A stretch of 16,776 bases of DNA from Acidobacteriota bacterium. GTDB taxonomy: Bacteria; Acidobacteriota; Vicinamibacteria; Vicinamibacterales; 2-12-FULL-66-21. A program made the translations under genes and the position numbers. The notes beneath the pieces are model-generated. The model was not told the DNA's origin. It did no database searches and worked only from the letters and a program-made list of their open reading frames with translations. Where the stretch lies: the NCBI GenBank assembly GCA_013694845.1, contig JACDBQ010000233.1, positions 1 through 16,776 on the forward strand, read 5' to 3'. Positions 1 to 8,485 of the stretch are shown piece after piece (the stretch's first letter is position 1; every line of letters begins with the position of its first letter).

Positions 1-1
1 G

Positions 2-943
2 CGCAAGGCGGACGTCGTCCATCTGCACGGCTACGGGGCGACCACGTTTGGCAGGGCAGCCGCCGCCATCCGGCGCATTCCCGTGGTGCTGCACGAGCAC
101 GCGAACCTCACCGACACCCCGTGGTTCCAGAAAGTGGCGGACCGATTACTCGCTCGCTACACCGATATCGCGATCGCGGTGTCGAAGTCGACGGCGGATT
201 TCGTCATCAACGCGCGCCGGGTGCCGGCCGACCGCACGAAGGTGGTGTATCTCGGTGTGCCCCTGGAGGACTTCAGTCGTCCCAGGAGTCGGGCGGAGAT
301 CGAAGAGGCGCGGCACGTGCTCGGTGTGCCGGGTGATGCGTTCGCCATCGGGACGGTCACCCGCCTGATGCCTTCCAAGGGAAATCAGTATCTGGTCGAA
401 GCCGCGCCGGCGGTGCTCGAGGCGCTGCCATCCGCTCGCATTCACATCGTCGGGGAGGGTGAGCTTCAGCCGGAGCTCGAGGCACAAGCGCGCTCGCTTG
501 GCCTGGGCGATCGGCTGGTGTTCTCCGGCTTCCGCCGGGATGTCGCGCAAGTGCTCGCGGCCCTGGATCTCGTTGTCTTTCCATCGTTGTGGGAAGGCAC
601 GCCGCTCACCGTGCTCGAAGCGCTCGCCATGGGCAAGCCGATCGTGGCGACCGACGCGGACGGCCTGCAGGACGTGCTGACGCCGGGCACCGACGCGGTG
701 ATGGTGCCGAGACGCGACAGTCAGGCGCTCGCGAATGCCATCATCCGGCTCGCCCAGGATCCTGCCGAGTGCGCCCGTCTCGGTGCGAATGCCCGCCGCA
801 CCGGGAACGCCTACGACATCGACCTGTTCGTCCACAAGATGGAGCAGTTGTATCCGCTGCTGGTCCAGACGTCTCGGGCCACGAAACGCGCGGGGGTCCT
901 GCGTGCGGACCTCGGCTTCCTCGAGCGTGGAGGGCCGCGCTGA
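2..943 (+). CDS. Family 4 glycosyltransferase, 5' end outside window
   Basis: This is the C-terminal 313 residues of a GT-B fold glycosyltransferase; the frame is open to the left edge, so the true start lies upstream. Seen: the end of the N-terminal acceptor domain (HLHGYGATTFG, then LHEHANL), and a GT4-type donor domain with GTVTRLMPSKG, IVGEGE, FSGFRRDV and FPSLWEGTPLTVLEALAMGKP. The last contains the E-x7-E pair (visible residues 198 and 206) that in this family contacts the nucleotide-sugar. Family knowledge: such enzymes are cytoplasmic or membrane-associated retaining transferases that add a sugar to a lipid-linked glycan. The next gene starts 8 bp after the stop, so the two are probably cotranscribed. 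The sugar donor and acceptor cannot be read from sequence. Confidence 0.9.
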   Translation, partial: RKADVVHLHGYGATTFGRAAAAIRRIPVVLHEHANLTDTPWFQKVADRLLARYTDIAIAVSKSTADFVINARRVPADRTKVVYLGVPLEDFSRPRSRAEIEEARHVLGVPGDAFAIGTVTRLMPSKGNQYLVEAAPAVLEALPSARIHIVGEGELQPELEAQARSLGLGDRLVFSGFRRDVAQVLAALDLVVFPSLWEGTPLTVLEALAMGKPIVATDADGLQDVLTPGTDAVMVPRRDSQALANAIIRLAQDPAECARLGANARRTGNAYDIDLFVHKMEQLYPLLVQTSRATKRAGVLRADLGFLERGGPR

Positions 944-951
944 CGTCCCTG

Positions 952-2886
952 ATGTCCGCACTTCGCGGCATCCGGAGCGGTCCGGGCGTGCTGACGACGT
1001 GTGGGTTGCTGCTCGTCTGCCTCGGTCTGTCGGTCTCGGTAGACTATCCACGGACCGCGCTCGGTTTCAAGGGAGACGAGGCCACGTACTACAGCCTGGC
1101 GCACAGCCTCGCGCGCGATGGCGACTTTACATTTCAGCGGCATGATCTGGCGCGCGTCTGGGAGGAGTTCCCCGGCCCCGAAGGCATCTTCCTGAAGAAG
1201 GGAGCCGACATCAAAGGCGTGGAGCTCACCGCGATGCCTCCGTTCGTCCGGCTGAAGACGATCGAGGACCCCGCGCGTGGCCGCCTGTACTACGCGAAGG
1301 CGTTCATCTATCCACTCTTCGCCGCGCCGTTCGTGAGGCTGTTCGGCACCAACGGCTTCCTCGTGTTTCACACCCTGCTGCTGGCGCTGAACTTTGCCGC
1401 GGCTTACACGTTTCTCGCGGTCCGCGGATCGGGCCGCCCGACGGCTGCGGCGTTCGCCATTGTTTTTCTCCTGGCGACCGTCGTCCCGATTTATTTCGTC
1501 TCGCTCGCACCCGAGCTGTTCAACTTCACGCTCGTCATGCAGGCGTATTTTCTCTGGATCTACAAGCGCGCCGGGGAAGCGCCGACGCCTGGATCCGCAC
1601 GCGCCGGGGCCGGTCGTTTCGAACGGTTCCTGCTTTCGCCAGCGTCCGATTACACGGCCGCAGTTCTCCTCGCCATTGCGACCTTTTCGAAGCCGACAAA
1701 CATCCCTGTCATTCTGCCGCTGCTCGCGCTGGCCGCACTGCAGCGACAGTGGCGCCGCTTTCTTGCGCTCGGACTGCTGTTCGGCTTCGTGGTCGCGTTG
1801 CTGTTCGGTGTGAATGCCGCAATCACCGGAGAGTTCAACTATCAGGGTGGGAACCGCAAGTCCTTCTATGGCCGGACCGGCTTCCCCTTCGCCAACTCGG
1901 TGGAGACGTTCGACAATCGCGGACAGGGCGTCGCAACCGACCAGGTGCCCACCGACGTCCTCGTTCACGGCGACACGCTGAGGGTGCTGGGCTGGAACGT
2001 GATCTACTTCGCGATCGGCCGGTACAGCGGCTTCGTGCCCTACTTCTTCCCCGGGGTGATCGCGCTCGCGCTCTTCCTCCGCCGACGCGCCGAGCGGCGA
2101 ACGTGGCAGTGGTTGACACTGGGCGCGGCGCTCACCGGAGCCATCGCGCTCCTGATCTATATGCCGTACACCTACTCCGGCGGGGGCGGGCCGATCGGCA
2201 ATCGGTACTTTCTCAGTTTCTATCCGCTGTTCCTGTTCCTGATGCCGCCGCTCCGATCCGCCCGGCCGGTACTGCTTGCCCTCGGCATCGGCGCCCTGTT
2301 CACGGCGAAGCTGGTCCTCAACCCGTTCTATTCAGCGTTCCATCCCGGCGATCCGGCAAAGGCGGGGCCGCTCAGGCTGCTGCCGATCGAGCTCACGTTG
2401 CTCAACGATCTGCCGGTCAGCGGAGACATCGACCGCGCCCGGCGGACGATCGGCGGCGATCCGCCAATGTCAGCGTATTTCCCGGATGATGGCGCCTACC
2501 TGCCTGAGGGAGATTCGTTCTGGGTGCGAGGAGGCGCCAGGGCGGACGTCATCCTTCGCGCACCGGCGCCAGATGCGCACCCGTTGAAGATCCGGATGCT
2601 GACGGTCGAGGTCACCAACGGCAGCGTGGCGAACCGCATCCGGGTATCCGGCGGATTCGGCGGCGAGACCTTCAGCCTCACGCCCGGTGAAGTGCGCTCG
2701 GTGGAGATCGTTCCGGGTGGCGGAGTGCCGTTCAAGCCGTGGATCCATCCGACCAACTACGTCTACACGGTGTCGGTGTCGACGTCGGCCGGCGCCGCCC
2801 CGTTCCTCGAAACCCCGGGGGAAAGCGCAGACAGCCGGTATCTGGGCGCGCGGGTGAAGCTCGTGCCGCACTACGAGGGGCGCTGA
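952..2886 (+). CDS. Polytopic GT-C-like glycosyltransferase (ArnT/PMT/GT39-like)
   Basis: The predicted protein has 644 residues. An N-terminal membrane segment (about 10-30) is followed by a loop with GFKGDEATYYSL, where D42-E43 sits in the position typical of the catalytic acidic residues in the first periplasmic loop of GT-C enzymes. About ten more hydrophobic segments follow to around residue 480. The last 150 or so residues are soluble, rich in beta-prone stretches, and look like a periplasmic beta-sandwich domain. Family knowledge: GT-C enzymes use polyprenyl-phosphate sugars on the outer face of the inner membrane. The ATG at 952 is chosen because it follows the upstream stop by 8 bp and precedes the membrane segment; a longer frame running back to 589 would overlap the upstream gene. 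No good ribosome binding site is seen. The 3' end overlaps the convergent next gene by 16 bp. Family assignment is by pattern only. Confidence 0.8.
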   Translation: MSALRGIRSGPGVLTTCGLLLVCLGLSVSVDYPRTALGFKGDEATYYSLAHSLARDGDFTFQRHDLARVWEEFPGPEGIFLKKGADIKGVELTAMPPFVRLKTIEDPARGRLYYAKAFIYPLFAAPFVRLFGTNGFLVFHTLLLALNFAAAYTFLAVRGSGRPTAAAFAIVFLLATVVPIYFVSLAPELFNFTLVMQAYFLWIYKRAGEAPTPGSARAGAGRFERFLLSPASDYTAAVLLAIATFSKPTNIPVILPLLALAALQRQWRRFLALGLLFGFVVALLFGVNAAITGEFNYQGGNRKSFYGRTGFPFANSVETFDNRGQGVATDQVPTDVLVHGDTLRVLGWNVIYFAIGRYSGFVPYFFPGVIALALFLRRRAERRTWQWLTLGAALTGAIALLIYMPYTYSGGGGPIGNRYFLSFYPLFLFLMPPLRSARPVLLALGIGALFTAKLVLNPFYSAFHPGDPAKAGPLRLLPIELTLLNDLPVSGDIDRARRTIGGDPPMSAYFPDDGAYLPEGDSFWVRGGARADVILRAPAPDAHPLKIRMLTVEVTNGSVANRIRVSGGFGGETFSLTPGEVRSVEIVPGGGVPFKPWIHPTNYVYTVSVSTSAGAAPFLETPGESADSRYLGARVKLVPHYEGR

Positions 2887-4382
2887 TCGTGGAGCGCTCG
2901 CGGGACGGGCGGCTGTGTCGATTCGAGTAACAGCAGCTGCGACGCGACATCCTCGAGCGCGACGCCCCCCTCTTCGTGATACTCGTCGTCGGCGTTGACG
3001 GCCCAGACGTCGTGCGAACCGCCCAGGGTGTTCTGGACCGCCAGCAATGCCGTGACCATCGAATGATCCTGGTTGTTGTACTTGTGCATGCCGTTGCGGC
3101 CGGCGACCTGCAGATTCGCGAATCCGTCGAGATACTCGCGGACGACGGCCAGGGCGCTTTCGTAGCCTTCGTCGTAGACCGGATAGGCCTTGGGCATGCG
3201 CACGACCATGCCGTCGAGCACTCGGCCGCCTTTCAACAGCCCGATCGCTTCGATTTCCCGAGCGCCCAGGGTCACCAGATCCGCGTCGGGCATGGCCCAG
3301 AGGTCGTCCCCCTCGAAGCAGAAATATTCCAGGCCGAGACAGGTCTTCGACTGGTCCGGCACCATCTCGGGGCTCCAGTTCTTGAAGTTCTGGATCCGCC
3401 CGAGCCGTACCCGAGGATCGTGCACGTAGATCCAGTTGTCCGGGAAGAGCGTCGGTGCATCGATGATCAACGCGACCGTCAGAAAGTCCCTGTAGTGCAG
3501 GGTGTCGGCGGCACTGAGGACGGCAGCGGGCGGCGGCGGTTCGAGCTGCTGGATCAGCGTGCGGAGGGGCATTGACGAGATGACCGACTCCGCCGCGACG
3601 GTCTGGCTGCTGCCGCCGGATTCATACTCGACCGCCATGATGCGCCGGCGATCGTGCTGCAGGCGCCGGACCGGTGCGCTCAGTCGCACCTCGCCGCCGT
3701 GCTGCTCGACATCACGGGCAAACGCCTCCCACATCATCCCCGGTCCGAGCCGGGGGTATTCGAACTCGTCGATCAGGGTTGTGATTTCGCCGCGTCCGCC
3801 TTTCTTGCCGAAAAGCATGCTCGTGATCGCCGTCAGGAGCGACAGATTCTTGATCCGCTGCGCCGCCCACTGTGCCCCGATGCGGTGGCACGGGATGCCC
3901 CACACCTTCTCCGTGTAGGTCTTGAAGAAGATGCGATAGAGGCGGCGGCCAAATCGGTTGGATACCCAGTCCTCGAAACTGGTCTCGGGATGGATGGGCC
4001 GGATGCGTGCGGCAACGTAACTGAGAAGGACGCGAGCGGAGTTCAGCACTCCGAGGCCCGACAGTGCGTTCATCGGTTTCAGGGGGTAGTCGAAGAATTT
4101 CCCCTGGTAGTAGATGCGGGAGAGCCGAGGCCGGCGCAGCATGTCCGGCCCGAGCATCGAGCGCCACAGTTCCCGCACCGCGCGCACTTTCGTGAAGAAC
4201 CGGTGGCCGCCGATATCGAATCGGAAGCCCCGGTATTCAGCCGTCCGGGCGATGCCCCCCACCTGGTTGTCCGCTTCGAGGACGAGCGGCGCGAGTCGTT
4301 GTCTGGCGAGCGCGTAGGCGGCCGTGAGACCCGCGGGGCCGGCGCCGATGATGATGTGTCGAGGACGATCAGGGTTGTGCAT
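2871..4382 (-). CDS. FAD-dependent amine-oxidase-like oxidoreductase (UDP-galactopyranose mutase-like)
   Basis: The protein has 503 residues from the ATG at 4380-4382. Starting there puts the dinucleotide-binding fingerprint close to the N terminus: HIIIGAGPAGLTAAYALA with GxGxxG at 13-18, and the ribose-binding acid E36 in LVLEAD. Next comes GGIARTAEYRGFRFDIGGHRF, the FAD-contact segment shared by protoporphyrinogen oxidase-like and UDP-galactopyranose mutase-like proteins. Near the end GRNGMHKYNNQDHSM matches the C-terminal FAD-contact block of this superfamily. An ATG 30 bp further upstream (4410-4412) is possible but adds a non-conserved extension. Such proteins are frequent in polysaccharide loci, where they may interconvert or oxidise nucleotide-sugars or lipid-linked sugars; the substrate here is unknown. 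It is convergent with the GT-C gene and divergent from the gene at 4433. Confidence 0.85.
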   Translation of the reverse strand: MHNPDRPRHIIIGAGPAGLTAAYALARQRLAPLVLEADNQVGGIARTAEYRGFRFDIGGHRFFTKVRAVRELWRSMLGPDMLRRPRLSRIYYQGKFFDYPLKPMNALSGLGVLNSARVLLSYVAARIRPIHPETSFEDWVSNRFGRRLYRIFFKTYTEKVWGIPCHRIGAQWAAQRIKNLSLLTAITSMLFGKKGGRGEITTLIDEFEYPRLGPGMMWEAFARDVEQHGGEVRLSAPVRRLQHDRRRIMAVEYESGGSSQTVAAESVISSMPLRTLIQQLEPPPPAAVLSAADTLHYRDFLTVALIIDAPTLFPDNWIYVHDPRVRLGRIQNFKNWSPEMVPDQSKTCLGLEYFCFEGDDLWAMPDADLVTLGAREIEAIGLLKGGRVLDGMVVRMPKAYPVYDEGYESALAVVREYLDGFANLQVAGRNGMHKYNNQDHSMVTALLAVQNTLGGSHDVWAVNADDEYHEEGGVALEDVASQLLLLESTQPPVPRALHDQRPS

Positions 4383-4432
4383 GCCCACGGTGCAAACTGT
4401 GCATCGTAACATCGGGCGCGCTTGACCGCTTC
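4383..4432. promoter_or_regulatory. Divergent spacer with imperfect dyad and weak -10 candidates
   Basis: Both the leftward oxidoreductase and the rightward 699-residue membrane protein must start in or near this 50-bp spacer. It holds an imperfect 13-bp dyad, TGCAAACTGTGCA (4391-4403), with perfect TGCA ends. On the minus strand TACGAT (complement of 4403-4408) is a four-of-six match to a -10 box, about 20 bp before the oxidoreductase ATG. No convincing -35 element was found on either strand. This is a candidate shared control region only. Confidence 0.25.
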
Positions 4433-6532
4433 GTGAGCATCGCTCAGAATCCTTGCGCGTTGTTCCCCTTCTCTCTCACGAGCTCCCGGACGGTGGCGAT
4501 CGGAAGCCTGGTCCTCGCGATCCTGTCCGTCGGGCTGACGGCGTCCCTCCTGCTGCCGTTCCTGCCTGCGGTCGTCATCCTGGCGATCGCGTTATGGTTT
4601 GCCGTCCCCGGCGTCATCTTCGCGGGGATGATCTACCGCCGCCAGGCCGGCCGGTGGATCGCCGCAGTGCTCATGGGTGGCGTCGGTGGCTATGCGCTCA
4701 GCAGTGTCGTGCTGCTGGCGATGTGGACGGCCGGCGTACGCGGCGTTCCCCTGCTTGCCGCCCCGGCCGGAGCCATCGGCATCGCATTCATCGCGGCCAC
4801 GGTGTGCGGCGAGATCCTGGTGCCGCCGCCGCTCGACGTTCGCGATATCGCTGCCGCGGGCGTGCTGGTCGCGCTGGTGGCAGGCGTGGCCGCACTCCCG
4901 TTCTCACGGGTCGGTGAGGCGACGCCCGAGGGAGGGCGCGCGTATCGCGCCTACTTCACCGCTGATTTCGTCTGGCGGATGGCGGTCGCGGCCGAAGTGG
5001 CGAAAGGTGACCGGCCGCCGCGCAATCCATTCTTCCGGCGTGACCACCTGCGCTACTACTGGCTTGCGCACCTGGTGCCTGCGGCGCAGTACCATCACGG
5101 TCGGGGCCGCTACCGGCTCGAAGGACTGCTGCTGGTCAACGCGATCGGCGTCAACATCCTGTTCAGCTGCTTCGTGTATGCCTTTGTTCGCCAATGGACG
5201 CGGGGTGCGTGGGCGGCGGGGCTGACGAGTGCCGGGCTGTTCCTGTGTCCAAGTTTCGAGGGGACGGAGCGACTCATATACCTCACCTGGAGATCTGTCC
5301 CCTTCAGTCTGGTACGCACGCTCAACATCGACGCCGTGACCCGCTGGTTTTACGAAAGCCTCCCGGTCGATGGACTCCACCGGGTGGTCTGGTATCAGCC
5401 GCAGCATGCGGTCGGTTATGCGCTGGGGCTAGGGGCGGTGCTGATGTGCGCGCAGGCGGCGCGTCCCATCCGCGTCTCCGTCGCGACCGTGGCCGGCAGC
5501 ATCCTGGCGCTGGCCTTGCTCTTCAGCACGTTCAGTGCCGTGATGACAACCGTGATGGCGTCGACGATCCTGGCCGTGCTCCTGGTCCGAGACCGAGGCT
5601 GGGGGTGGGCGTGCGTCGCCGCCGTGTGCGGCGCGGTCCCGCTGGCGCTGGCGACGATTCTCGCCAGAGCCCTCGCCTACGTCGATGATGCATCGGGATC
5701 GCTGGTGCAGATCCTGGTCAACCCCATCGCCGTCAACAACGTCTGGCTGGCGCTGCCTCTGAGCTTCGGCCCGTTTCTCCTCGGAGCGTTCGCGGGCGGG
5801 GTGGTGGCGTATCGAAGGCGAGCTACCCAGGTCTGGATGGTGGGCGTGGTGATCGTCGTCTCGTTCCTGTTCTACTTTTTCGTCGACGTCAAGGACCATC
5901 AGTTGGTCTACGTCGGCTGGCGGGCGGGACATTTGTTGTTCCTGGCGTTCGGCGCATTGACGGCCTGCGCGTTGCACGAAGTGGCCGGTCTGCGGCGGCC
6001 CTGGCGTGCGGTGGGGTCGGTCGCCGCCGTTTTCCTGGCGCTGGCGGGAGCTCCGACCTTTGCGATCGATCTGTACAACACGCAGGACATCAGCAATGTT
6101 ATGGAGATGGCGGTCGGGCGGTGGACCTTGCGTCTCGACGCCGACGAAGTCACGGCGCTCGAGTGGGTCCGGCGCTACACGAGTCCTCGATCGGTGGTGC
6201 AGGTCGACCCGGTCGCGCGTCATCCAGCCACCTGGGCCTACATCCCGGCGTTCGCGGAGCGGCGGATGAGCGCCGGGATTCCGATTTCCATGGTGCCGCT
6301 CCAGAAGTACGAGTGGGCCTCCGATCGCGTGGCTCGCATGTTCGCGCTCGACGAGCCGAACGGCCTCTACCTGGAGGCAACCGCGCTCGCCATCGACTAC
6401 CTCTATATCGGTACGCCCGAGCGGACGGCACATCCGTCCCTCGACGCGGTGCTCGAGCAGCGCCCGGACTGCTTTCGGCGGGTGTTCAAGCAAGGCGCCG
6501 TGACCATCTACTACGTGGAGCGCCGCCCGTGA
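4433..6532 (+). CDS. Large polytopic membrane protein, possible GT-C-type transferase
   Basis: The predicted protein has 699 residues from GTG 4433. About 14 hydrophobic segments run from residue 20 to around 555, followed by a soluble tail of about 140 residues containing VTALEWVRRYTSP and FAERRMSAG. I do not recognise the family with confidence. Residues 174-182 (YFTADFVWR), PPRNPFF and the LRYYWLAHLVPA block (YYW at 208-210) resemble the layout of large GT-C-like or DUF2298-like proteins. In those, an acidic residue in the first large periplasmic loop (here D178) precedes a P-x-N-P and a YY[WF] motif. The start is uncertain: GTG 4433 has no clear ribosome binding site, and GTG 4494 is an alternative. 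The gene stops 19 bp before a GT4 gene, so a role in the same glycan pathway is a reasonable inference. No frameshift was seen. Confidence 0.7.
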   Translation: MSIAQNPCALFPFSLTSSRTVAIGSLVLAILSVGLTASLLLPFLPAVVILAIALWFAVPGVIFAGMIYRRQAGRWIAAVLMGGVGGYALSSVVLLAMWTAGVRGVPLLAAPAGAIGIAFIAATVCGEILVPPPLDVRDIAAAGVLVALVAGVAALPFSRVGEATPEGGRAYRAYFTADFVWRMAVAAEVAKGDRPPRNPFFRRDHLRYYWLAHLVPAAQYHHGRGRYRLEGLLLVNAIGVNILFSCFVYAFVRQWTRGAWAAGLTSAGLFLCPSFEGTERLIYLTWRSVPFSLVRTLNIDAVTRWFYESLPVDGLHRVVWYQPQHAVGYALGLGAVLMCAQAARPIRVSVATVAGSILALALLFSTFSAVMTTVMASTILAVLLVRDRGWGWACVAAVCGAVPLALATILARALAYVDDASGSLVQILVNPIAVNNVWLALPLSFGPFLLGAFAGGVVAYRRRATQVWMVGVVIVVSFLFYFFVDVKDHQLVYVGWRAGHLLFLAFGALTACALHEVAGLRRPWRAVGSVAAVFLALAGAPTFAIDLYNTQDISNVMEMAVGRWTLRLDADEVTALEWVRRYTSPRSVVQVDPVARHPATWAYIPAFAERRMSAGIPISMVPLQKYEWASDRVARMFALDEPNGLYLEATALAIDYLYIGTPERTAHPSLDAVLEQRPDCFRRVFKQGAVTIYYVERRP

Positions 6533-6551
6533 TCGCGGTCAGTCAGCCGGC

Positions 6552-7589
6552 ATGAGCCGTATCGCAGTCGTCACGTCCAGCCCGCCGATGGTGGAAGGGG
6601 GCCACCTGGTGATCGCGCGCTCGCTGGTGCAGGCGCTCCGGGATGCCGGTCACCATGCCGACGTCATCATTACGCCGGCGAACCGGTTCGGTCGGCAGGC
6701 CTCCGCATACCTGGCCACCTGGCTGACCGACGTCGGCACCAGCGACGGACGCCGGATCGACCAGGTCATCAGCCTGCGCTTCCCGAGCTACGCGGTGCGT
6801 CACGAGAAGCACGTCTGCTGGCTGAACCACACGATGCGGGAGTACTACGATCTGTGGAGCCGGTTCAGTGCGACGCTCCCACCAGCCGGTTTGCTCAAAG
6901 AGCGGACCCGCCGCGTCGCGATCCGGACCGCCGATCGTTACCTGCTCGGACGGAACGTGACGAAGCTCTTCGTCCAGTCGCGCACGGTTCAGCAGCGGTT
7001 GGCCATGTGGCCCGAGGTCAAATCGACCGTGCTGCATCCCCCCGCACCTCATCGGGCCTACCGATGTGACCGGTATGCTGACTACATCTTCATGGTCTCC
7101 AGGCTCACCGCGCTCAAACGCGCCGACCTGCTGATCGAGGCGCTGGCAACCGCAGAGGGAGCAGGGATCAAGGCCGTTATCGCGGGGGACGGCGAGGACC
7201 GGACCAGGCTTGAGGCACTGGTCGACCGGCACGACCTCCGCGATCGCGTCATGCTTGCGGGGCACTTGGCCGAGCCCGAGCTTCTGGATCATCTGGCGCG
7301 GTGCCGCGCGGTCTGCTTCCCGCCGGTACTCGAAGATTATGGATTCGTCACCGTCGAAGCGTTCGCTTCCCGAAAGGCGGTGGTGACCTGCCACGACAGC
7401 GGAGGTCCCGCTGAACTGGTGGCCGATGGCGTGCACGGCTTCGTCTGCGATCCGACGCCCGCGGCCGTCGCCTCGGCTCTCCGTAAATTGATCGACGACC
7501 CCGTTCTCGCGGAACGGATGGGCGCCAGCGCGTTCGCCGCCGGAGCGGAACTCAACTGGGCTGATGCCGTCCGGCAGCTGACCGCGTAA
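6552..7589 (+). CDS. Family 4 glycosyltransferase
   Basis: The protein has 345 residues, the usual size for a GT4 enzyme. The N-terminal domain begins SRIAVVTSSPPMVEGGHLVIA, with a glycine-rich loop typical of the GT-B acceptor domain. The C-terminal domain carries MVSRLTALKRADLLIEAL (the start of the donor-binding domain), IAGDGEDR, LAGHLAEPEL and FPPVLEDYGFVTVEAFASRK, with the E-x7-E pair at E261 and E269. These are the residues that bind the nucleotide and sugar in retaining GT4 enzymes. The HxH-like segment VCWLNHTMREYYD lies in the acceptor half. The ATG at 6552 is 19 bp after the upstream stop; no strong ribosome binding site is present. Sugar specificity cannot be deduced. Confidence 0.92.
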   Translation: MSRIAVVTSSPPMVEGGHLVIARSLVQALRDAGHHADVIITPANRFGRQASAYLATWLTDVGTSDGRRIDQVISLRFPSYAVRHEKHVCWLNHTMREYYDLWSRFSATLPPAGLLKERTRRVAIRTADRYLLGRNVTKLFVQSRTVQQRLAMWPEVKSTVLHPPAPHRAYRCDRYADYIFMVSRLTALKRADLLIEALATAEGAGIKAVIAGDGEDRTRLEALVDRHDLRDRVMLAGHLAEPELLDHLARCRAVCFPPVLEDYGFVTVEAFASRKAVVTCHDSGGPAELVADGVHGFVCDPTPAAVASALRKLIDDPVLAERMGASAFAAGAELNWADAVRQLTA

Positions 7590-7600
7590 ACTGGTCCGAC

Positions 7601-8428
7601 ATGGCGTACGCAACACCACTCGAGGCACGCATCGCGAAGAAGGTCACGCGCGCGATCGCCGAATACGGTCTGATCGACGACGGCGATCGGGTGATGGTCG
7701 GTCTCTCAGGGGGAAAGGATAGCTGGGCGCTCCTGCAGGTGCTGGATGTGCTGCGCAAGCGCGCGCCCATCAGCTTCTCGCTCGTCGCGGTGACCGTGGA
7801 CTCGGGGTACAGCGGCTACCGTCACGATCTCATCGCCCGAACCTGCGAGGCCCGCGGCTGGGAGTACCGGATCGAGCACACCGAGATCGGCGAAACGATC
7901 GAAGACATCCTCGAGGCGGGTGCGACGCCGTGCTCGCTCTGCGCACGGCTGCGTCGCGGCGTGCTCTATCGAATCGCCAAGGATATCGGTGCGACCAAGA
8001 TCGCGCTCGGACACCATCTCGATGACTTCGTCGAAACCCTGCTGCTGAATCTGTTCTTTTCCGGGGCCCTGAAGGCCATGCCGGCGCGCCTCGTGTCCGA
8101 CAACGGCGAGCACGTCGTGATCCGGCCACTGGTGTATACGAGCGAGACCGAGGCACGCAACTACGCCAAAGAAAGTGAACTGCCCATCATCGGATGCTGC
8201 TGTCCCGCCTGCGGTGACCTCAGTCTGCAACGGCAGCGCATCAAGCGCCTGATCGCGGAGCTCGAAGTGGAGCATCCCGAAGTGAAGAACTCGATGATCC
8301 GTGCGCTGGGCAACGTGGCAGGCCGCCACCTGCTCGATCAACGTCTGAACCCGTTGCCGGAGCTGCGCGACGCCGCGCTGGCGGGCGGCGCGGTGCCACT
8401 GACGCTGCGACGCGTATCCGCGGGGTAA
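7601..8428 (+). CDS. ttcA: TtcA-type tRNA 2-thiocytidine synthetase
   Basis: The protein has 275 residues. The PP-loop SGGKDS (36-41) binds ATP and activates the target base. CSLC (C111, C114) and a downstream cysteine cluster GCCCPACGD (C199-C201, C204) supply the ligands of the Fe-S cluster that TtcA enzymes need. LGHHLDDFVETLLLNLFF and SLQRQRIKRLIAELE are further hallmarks of the TtcA branch. Known role of the family: 2-thiolation of cytidine 32 in certain tRNAs, in the cytoplasm. The protein is somewhat shorter than the E. coli enzyme (311 residues), mainly at the ends. The start is ATG 7601, 11 bp after the upstream glycosyltransferase stop. The PP-loop form differs from the LarE type, so it is unlikely to serve the larC gene further right. 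The extra adjacent cysteines (three in a row) are slightly unusual. Confidence 0.92.
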   Translation: MAYATPLEARIAKKVTRAIAEYGLIDDGDRVMVGLSGGKDSWALLQVLDVLRKRAPISFSLVAVTVDSGYSGYRHDLIARTCEARGWEYRIEHTEIGETIEDILEAGATPCSLCARLRRGVLYRIAKDIGATKIALGHHLDDFVETLLLNLFFSGALKAMPARLVSDNGEHVVIRPLVYTSETEARNYAKESELPIIGCCCPACGDLSLQRQRIKRLIAELEVEHPEVKNSMIRALGNVAGRHLLDQRLNPLPELRDAALAGGAVPLTLRRVSAG

Positions 8429-8445
8429 CGACGGAAGTCTCAACC

Positions 8446-8464
8446 GGGGCAGGACGACCTCCCC
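8446..8464 (+). terminator. Weak candidate terminator hairpin after ttcA
   Basis: GGGG-c-AGG (8446-8453) can pair with CCTCCCC (8458-8464) around an ACGA loop, giving a 7-bp stem with one bulged C. It is followed by ATCTCT rather than a run of T. It lies in the 57-bp gap between ttcA and the next gene. It may act as a partial terminator or an mRNA structure; the lack of a U-tract keeps confidence low. Confidence 0.3.
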
Positions 8465-8485
8465 ATCTCTCGAGGGTTTCAACGG

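Noticed and set aside
811..1968. 385-codon minus-strand frame opposite the GT-C gene
   Set aside because: Its composition (Glu/Arg/Gln-rich, no hydrophobic core) is the mirror of a membrane-protein gene; no ribosome site or motif.
7601..8428. PP-loop protein as a LarE partner for larC
   Set aside because: SGGKDS plus the CSLC and CCPACG cysteines and LGHHLDDFVET place it in the TtcA group, not LarE.
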